A DNA stretch of 37,691 bases, from positions 1-37,691 of the forward strand of contig CAMUPC010000013.1 in NCBI GenBank assembly GCA_947090545.1. The letters run 5' to 3'. The DNA is from an uncultured Eubacterium sp. (lineage in GTDB: Bacteria; Bacillota; Clostridia; Lachnospirales; Lachnospiraceae). Below the pieces are notes generated by a model that made no database searches, had not been told where the DNA came from, and worked only from the letters and a program-made list of their open reading frames with translations. Positions 33,407 to 37,691 of this stretch are shown here, one piece after another (positions within the stretch are counted from its first letter, which is position 1; the number at the start of each line of letters is the position of its first letter). The translations under genes and the position numbers were made by a program.

Positions 33407-34102
33407 CTATACGGTGATGACCGTTCCATTGAAACTGCCGCTCATTGCTTTGACAATACTGTCCGGCTCCTTTAGGCTGAATACATACATCGGCAGCTTA
33501 TGCTCCATACACATAATCGAAGCCGTCAGGTCAACGACCGCTAACTTTTTGCCGATCACCTCTTCAATCGTGAGCGTGTCATAGCGGACCGCGTTCGGAT
33601 TCAGCTTCGGGTCGCTGTCATACACGCCGTCTACAGCCTTTGCCAGCAGCATCCCGTCCGCTTCGATCTCTACCGCGCGCAGAACCGCCGCCGTATCTGT
33701 GGAAAAATACGGATGCCCTGTCCCGCCGGCAAAAAAGACGACCATATTGTGCTCGAAATATTTGTTCGCGCGGTCTTTGGAAAACAGTTTCGTAAAAGAG
33801 CCGCAGGAAAACGGCGTCAGTACATTTGTTTTCATGCCCTGCGAACGAAAAATCTCCGACACATAAATACAGTTCATCACCGTTGCGAGCATACCGATCT
33901 GGTCTGCCTTTGTACGGTCAATCGAATCACTCGTCCGTCCGCGCCAGAAGTTGCCGCCGCCAATGACAATGCCGACCTGGATACCGTCATCGACCAGCTT
34001 TTTCACCTGTTTTGCAACATTACATACGGTCGCTTCGTCAAATCCGGCCTTTTTTTCGCCGGCTAAAGCTTCCCCGCTTAATTTCAACAGAACTCTCTTC
34101 AT
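33407..34102 (-). CDS. pyrH: UMP kinase
   Basis: The 231-residue protein shows RVLLKLSGEALAG at the start, VIGGGNFWRGR near residue 47, ADQIGMLATVMNCI, FAGGTGHPYFSTDTAAVLRA near residue 124, and LLAKAVDGVYDSDPKLNP. This is the bacterial hexameric UMP kinase of the amino-acid-kinase fold, which makes UDP and is allosterically controlled by GTP and UTP in known members. It is followed by frr as usual, but instead of tsf the upstream gene is a bactofilin. RBS GGAAAGG. Confidence 0.96.
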   Translation of the reverse strand: MKRVLLKLSGEALAGEKKAGFDEATVCNVAKQVKKLVDDGIQVGIVIGGGNFWRGRTSDSIDRTKADQIGMLATVMNCIYVSEIFRSQGMKTNVLTPFSCGSFTKLFSKDRANKYFEHNMVVFFAGGTGHPYFSTDTAAVLRAVEIEADGMLLAKAVDGVYDSDPKLNPNAVRYDTLTIEEVIGKKLAVVDLTASIMCMEHKLPMYVFSLKEPDSIVKAMSGSFNGTVITV

Positions 34103-34120
34103 ATATTTGCCTTTCCGCGA

Positions 34121-35332
34121 TTATTTGCCCTTCTTATTCTCTCCAAACAGGCTGTCCACGTCAATATCTGCATAGCACTGAGAACAGAAGCCCTCGATAA
34201 CTGCGCCATTGTTGATCTGTACAGACCGGGACTTGATATTGCCGACAATGACCGCGGAAGTATCTACGACAACCGGGCCCTGCACATCAATATCACCTTT
34301 GACTGCGCCTGCGATCACTGCGGATGTCGCTGCAATATTTCCTACTACAACAGAGCCAAGCCCGATCTTAACCGTACCTGTGCTCATAATTTCCCCTTCA
34401 ATTTTTGCTGCGTCTGAAAAGACTTCTGAAGATGAGCTGTTTCCTTTAATCGTGCCGGTAACCTCCAGCTTGCCGTTACACTGCACGTTTCCTTCTACGC
34501 GGCCGCTGATGCTGAATGATCCTGTCGTAGACAGATTTCCTTTGATTGTCGTACCCGTTGTAATAATCGATACCTCGTCTGTTACCTCCAGCGATTCCGT
34601 GGAAAGGTCGTCCTCCATCGTGACTGCTGCCATCTCCTTTGTCAATTCCTCGTTCATTGGTATTTCCTCCTTCATAGTTGTACTTGGTTTCCTATCATCA
34701 AAATTTTGCGTATTTTGCACTTTTGGCTCCGGCTGCTTCGGCTGCGGCTTTGGCTGTGGAACCGGCTTTGGCTGCCGCATGTTCGGCTGCGAGCGCTGCG
34801 GCTTCTCTTCGGCTTCCCGAAGCAGCGCGTCAAAATCAAACGGAAGGTCGTCCTTGTCCTTTGGCTCTTCCTTTTTCTCAGGCTCTAAAATGGTATCAAA
34901 ACGGCTGATTGCCGCCTGAATGGACTCTTCCTTCTGCGCGGCCTTTGACGGCTGCGGCTTTGGCTGCTCCTTCACAGCAGGCTTTGGCTGTTCCTTGGCT
35001 GCCGGCTGCGGCTTTGGCTGTTCTTTGGCTGGCGGCGCAGCCTGAGGCTTCTTTACCGGTGCGGGCTGTTCCCTGGCTGGAGCCTTCGCCTGTTCCAATA
35101 CTGGCTCTTCCGGCTGGATCTGCACATGCTTTACCGGCTCTTTTGCCTCTACATGCTCCAAAAGGCCGTCCAGCTTTGACAGTTCAGACTCAATGTCCAA
35201 GTCTCCGTCCAGAGTGTTCACCATCATCTCTGAAGAATCGTCCATTTCCTCTTCCATCTCAAAATCTTCCCCCGGCAGCAGCTCATTGACTGCCAGCGAC
35301 AGATCATCCTTGAAATCCTTAAAAAAACTCAT
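34121..35332 (-). CDS. bactofilin family polymer-forming protein with long P/K/Q-rich N-terminus
   Basis: The 403-residue protein has an acidic N-terminus (residues 1-60), a low-complexity region about 70-215 rich in KPQP and KEQPKP units, and a C-terminal bactofilin (DUF583) beta-helix about 255-380 (SIITTGTTIKGNLSTTGSF, then GRVEGNVQCNGKLEVTG and repeated V-x-G-x-I turns such as AVIVGNIKSRSVQI). Bactofilins polymerise without nucleotide into membrane-associated filaments and often position cell-wall enzymes. Such a long disordered arm, about two thirds of the protein, is unusual. It lies 28 nt from a NodB deacetylase, suggesting the filament acts with it in wall morphogenesis (inference). 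RBS GGAGG. Confidence 0.9.
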   Translation of the reverse strand: MSFFKDFKDDLSLAVNELLPGEDFEMEEEMDDSSEMMVNTLDGDLDIESELSKLDGLLEHVEAKEPVKHVQIQPEEPVLEQAKAPAREQPAPVKKPQAAPPAKEQPKPQPAAKEQPKPAVKEQPKPQPSKAAQKEESIQAAISRFDTILEPEKKEEPKDKDDLPFDFDALLREAEEKPQRSQPNMRQPKPVPQPKPQPKQPEPKVQNTQNFDDRKPSTTMKEEIPMNEELTKEMAAVTMEDDLSTESLEVTDEVSIITTGTTIKGNLSTTGSFSISGRVEGNVQCNGKLEVTGTIKGNSSSSEVFSDAAKIEGEIMSTGTVKIGLGSVVVGNIAATSAVIAGAVKGDIDVQGPVVVDTSAVIVGNIKSRSVQINNGAVIEGFCSQCYADIDVDSLFGENKKGK

Positions 35333-35359
35333 TTCTTACCTCCATTTATCCGTATGTAG

Positions 35360-36388
35360 TCATTCTTCCACACTTTCTGCCGAAACATGCTGGACAAGCG
35401 ATGTATTTTCATCAATCGGCAAAATGCTTGCATCCATTTCCAGCAGCTTTTCAATAATTACCGGCAGCGCTTTGACCGTTTTGGACTTATTTTCCGCATC
35501 ATGCATCAGAACAACCGACGTATGATACTTTACAACGTCTTTCATTACGTTGTCAACCATCTCTTTCGCCGTATAAGAATGAGAGGACGCATCTCCGCAT
35601 TCTACATTCCAGTCAAAATAGGTGATCTTTCTTTCCTTTAATACGCGGATGAACTCTTTCATATCCAGCTTGCTGACCTGGTTGCTGCTCCCGCCCGGAA
35701 AGCGGTACAGCCTGCATGTGATGCCTGCCGCGTCAAAAATCCGGCTTTGAATCTGCTCCAAATCCTGTTCAAACGTATCGACCGACGCATAAATCTCATC
35801 GTATTTATGGCTATAGGAATGCATTCCGATCGTATGCCCGCGCTTTGCGATCTCCTGATAGAGCTTCAGCGAAGCCTCGTCCTGCCTGCCCGTCAGAAAA
35901 AACGTCGCTTTCACGCCGTATCGGTCGAGAATCTTTAATATTTTTTCTGTATTCTTGCTCGGCCCGTCATCAAAAGTCAGATAAACCTTGCGTTCTTCCT
36001 GCACCTTCTCTTTTTGATCCGTCTTTTTTTCTGTGCTTTTTGAATCCCCCTTGTCTGTATCTGTCTTTTTTGTCGTATCCGGCGCCTTTACCGACAGCAC
36101 GGCTTTTTCTGAACTGCTTGCCGCTGCTTCTCCTGTCACGGATTCGTATTTTTTATCCGTATTCGGCATATGGTTTTCCTGCTGGTCAACCTGCTGGCTG
36201 CGGATCGTATTTTCTGTAATAATATCGATCTGTTCTTGCAGTGAATGGACTTTCGCGATTAAAGTAACGGAAATCAGCATCAGTGCCAGCATCCACGTAA
36301 TCAACAGCCAGAGCAGCCCCGTCTTCATACGCTTCACCCGTTTTTTGCGTTCAAGGCGGTCATTCAACCCTTCATTTTTATCACTCAT
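35360..36388 (-). CDS. membrane-anchored NodB-type polysaccharide deacetylase
   Basis: The 342-residue protein has a basic cytoplasmic start, one membrane helix about residues 24-46 (LLWLLITWMLALMLISVTLI), a T/D/K-rich linker, and a NodB domain from about 137. It shows the metal-site block VYLTFDDGPSKNTEKIL (TFDDGP), the HxxxH motif HTIGMHSYSH near residue 190, and RFPGGSSN near residue 230. Enzymes of this group (CE4) deacetylate GlcNAc or MurNAc in peptidoglycan or related glycans outside the membrane. It heads the operon, with an extended -10 promoter upstream, and is followed by the bactofilin. Confidence 0.92.
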   Translation of the reverse strand: MSDKNEGLNDRLERKKRVKRMKTGLLWLLITWMLALMLISVTLIAKVHSLQEQIDIITENTIRSQQVDQQENHMPNTDKKYESVTGEAAASSSEKAVLSVKAPDTTKKTDTDKGDSKSTEKKTDQKEKVQEERKVYLTFDDGPSKNTEKILKILDRYGVKATFFLTGRQDEASLKLYQEIAKRGHTIGMHSYSHKYDEIYASVDTFEQDLEQIQSRIFDAAGITCRLYRFPGGSSNQVSKLDMKEFIRVLKERKITYFDWNVECGDASSHSYTAKEMVDNVMKDVVKYHTSVVLMHDAENKSKTVKALPVIIEKLLEMDASILPIDENTSLVQHVSAESVEE

Positions 36389-36815
36389 TCAATTATCCCA
36401 GCCCCCTGGTCATTATTATCCAAACCATTGTATCATATTTGCTTCCCGATGAATACGATTTTTTTGCGTTGTATTGTTGTTTTTTTAAGAGATAGTATTG
36501 TGATTGTTCTGTCTATTTGTTTAATCGTTTGTTGTTTTCTGTGTTTTTGAATATTTGTCTGAAAATTTGGAGGACAGAATCCAACAAAATTTTAAATGGA
36601 TGCTTCACTGCCTTATCTTTTTTGATTTGTGTTGGTGTTTTGGAAGTGTTCGTTCGGCTGTGCTGCAACAACAGTATAGCACTGTTTTTGTTGCTTGTCA
36701 TTATGAAATATTTTCTTTTTTCCTATTATATTTATTGTATATCGGGTAGTTTTTCCGGGAGCGGGGATGGTGTTTTGTTCTTTTTTTAGGTTTGGGGGTT
36801 TGGCGAACGGACGCT
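36389..36815. other. AT-rich intergenic region without a convincing gene
   Basis: Beyond the deacetylase promoter this stretch is very rich in T on the plus strand. The open frames in it (for example about 36517-36789) are low-complexity, F/L/I/C-rich, lack ribosome sites and resemble nothing I know. I see no tRNA or clear terminator. Confidence 0.6.
36427..36435 (-). promoter_or_regulatory. extended -10 promoter for the deacetylase operon
   Basis: On the minus strand TGATACAAT gives a TGnTACAAT extended -10 (TACAAT at 36432-36427), about 40 nt before the ATG at 36388. The -35 region is poor (near ATTCAT), which is usual for extended -10 promoters. Confidence 0.55.
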
Positions 36816-37045
36816 GGGAGAGGGGATTGACACGCCCTGGCTGCGTCCGTTCCAGAAGGTTAAGAAGCTCTAGGCATCCTGCGGGAAGCTGTGGCACCGT
36901 CCGGGCGCGGCACCTAGTTCGCCCTGGCGTTCCGCCAGCAGCTAAAGGTGCCGCTTGGCTTCGCCCCTGCTTTAGTTCAGCAGGATGCCAAGTGCTTCTA
37001 AACCTTCTTCCAAGGCCCAGCCAGGGCGTGTCAATCTCCTCTCCC
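36816..37045. repeat. large inverted repeat with nested hairpins
   Basis: Arm A (36816-36881) and arm B (36981-37045) are about 65-nt near-perfect inverted copies, both containing the word for CACGCCCTGGCTG and AGAAGGTT(T)AGAAGC with a few mismatches. The 99-nt centre is GC-rich and contains further nested inverted words: GGCACC (36919-36924) against GGTGCC (36947-36952), and CTGGCG against CGCCAG with a 3-nt loop. Transcribed, it would fold into a long branched hairpin. It may be a dispersed intergenic element or a structured RNA; no transposase is present. Confidence 0.7.
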
Positions 37046-37316
37046 GGCTGGTTTTCGCAAATTCTACGAAAAAATATCGGTACATTGTGTGCAGTCGTGT
37101 TTCTGGAAACTCTTGTTTTTTAGAAGTAATGGTCAGATTTTAGGCTGCTTGTCATTGTTGTTTCTGGATGCAAGCAATCCCTCTCCCGGCTGGTTTTCGC
37201 ATATTCTGCGAAAAAATATCGGTACATTGTGTGCAACCGTGTTTCTGGAGATTCTTGTTTTTTAGAAGTAATGGTCAGATTTTAGGCTGCTTGTCATTGT
37301 TGGTTCTGGATACAAG
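37039..37316. repeat. two direct repeats of ~136 bp
   Basis: 37039-37174 and 37181-37316 are about 90 percent or more identical by eye, offset by 142 nt. Each starts CTCTCCCGGCTGG, contains a small hairpin (TTTTCGCA, five bases, TGCGAAAA in the second copy, one base different in the first) and ends near TTCTGGAT(G/A)CAAG. The first copy overlaps arm B of the adjoining inverted repeat. Confidence 0.75.
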
Positions 37317-37555
37317 GCTTGCTGCCTGTATGCCGTAGTTGATGTAGAGTCCTCGGAGATCAGTCAGCAAAAGGAGAAACATAAGCTGAACTGGCTTCCA
37401 ATTTCCTTCCTGCGTCTGCCGCTCCCAATCTCTGGATAAGACAAGCCCAAAGCCAACTTGAAAAAAGCCATATAGGACTCGTAGCCGTTCAGGAACAAAT
37501 CATGGCTTACCACAGGCATTAACGCACATAAACAAGCAACTGCCAACAACGCTCC

Positions 37556-37691
37556 CTGCTGCACAATGTACCGCAATTTTTTGTAAAACATGCGAAAACC
37601 AGCCGGGAGAGGGGATTGGCACGCCCTGGCTGCGGACTTGGAAGAAGGTTTAGAAGCCCTTAGCATCCTGCTGAACCAAAGCAGGGGCGAA
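37556..37691 (-). repeat. inverted copy of the 36960-37091 repeat, running off the window
   Basis: Read on the minus strand from the right edge, this matches the plus strand at 36960-37091 over about 130 nt (TTCGCCCCTGCTTT, CAGCAGGATGC, CTTCTAAACCTTCTTCC, CTCTCCCGGCTGGTTTTCGCA) with roughly one mismatch in ten. It ends at the window edge, so the outer limit is unknown. The ~460 nt between the copies (37092-37555) has the second direct repeat and no recognisable gene. Confidence 0.7.

Noticed and set aside
36517-36789. A 90-codon plus-strand frame rich in F, L and C
   Set aside because: Reflects the T-rich strand; no ribosome site and no family resemblance.
37364-37666. A 100-codon minus-strand frame in the repeat region
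   Set aside because: Its first third is repeat sequence shared with non-coding copies; the rest has no recognisable domain.
1-37691. CRISPR array, tRNA, rRNA, transposase or site-specific recombinase
   Set aside because: I looked for spaced direct repeats, cloverleaf ends and recombinase motifs and saw none; the recombinase needed for inversion must lie elsewhere.

Overview
The window reads as a chromosomal stretch of a gut-type Firmicute, most likely Lachnospiraceae. This rests on gene content (EFR1-type ferredoxin, COG1106-type ATPase, bactofilin plus NodB deacetylase upstream of pyrH-frr), on AGGAGG-like ribosome sites, and on the style of the proteins; no rRNA or marker comparison was possible. 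Almost everything is on the minus strand, so operons read from right to left.

Region 1 (1-3056): the end-truncated N-terminal part of an AAA15-family ATPase (minus), then on the plus strand an EFR1-type flavodoxin/ferredoxin gene with its own promoter and a SAM methyltransferase gene broken by one in-frame TAA.

Region 2 (3119-22439, minus): a ~19 kb surface-polysaccharide operon. In transcription order it holds an XRE regulator, a GT4-GT2 fusion, a TuaH-like glycosyltransferase, wecB, an ABC-2 polysaccharide exporter (permease and ATPase), a 1528-residue radical SAM/methyltransferase/coiled-coil/GT4/GT2 protein, an O-acyltransferase, a GT-C-like membrane protein, a GtrB-like GT2, a GT-C-like gene split by an in-frame TAG, a second polyprenyl-phosphate GT2, a methyltransferase and a flippase-like membrane protein. 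Just upstream, 22492-22514 and 22820-22842 are perfect 23-bp inverted repeats around 305 bp containing a good promoter (TTGCAA-17-TAGAAT) that now points away from the operon. This looks like an invertible promoter caught in the OFF orientation. Inside the operon, three genes carry coding-strand poly-G tracts of 8, 9 and 10; every length change I tested alters or truncates the protein, and the 8-G tract already cuts off a sensible methyltransferase C-terminus. No other G or C run of 7 or more was noticed in the window. I read the locus as a phase-variable glycan factory with at least two layers: DNA inversion for the whole operon, and slippage for single decorations.

Region 3 (22852-28275): an AAA-ATPase-like/PD-(D/E)XK gene with its own promoter and terminator; a deletion scar joining the first ~68 codons of an AraC-type regulator to the truncated end of an amino-acid-type solute-binding lipoprotein; a DAACS symporter; and an RmlD-like reductase with a promoter followed at once by a terminator-like hairpin.

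Region 4 (28276-36388, minus): a conserved envelope/housekeeping run, transcribed as NodB deacetylase, bactofilin, pyrH, frr, (terminator hairpin), uppS, cdsA, dxr, rseP, fic. It supplies undecaprenyl phosphate (UppS), CDP-diacylglycerol, isoprenoid precursor and UMP kinase functions on which region 2 depends.

Region 5 (36389-37691): about 1.3 kb without a convincing gene, holding large inverted and direct repeats with nested hairpins that run off the right edge. I saw no tRNA, rRNA, CRISPR array, transposase or recombinase gene.
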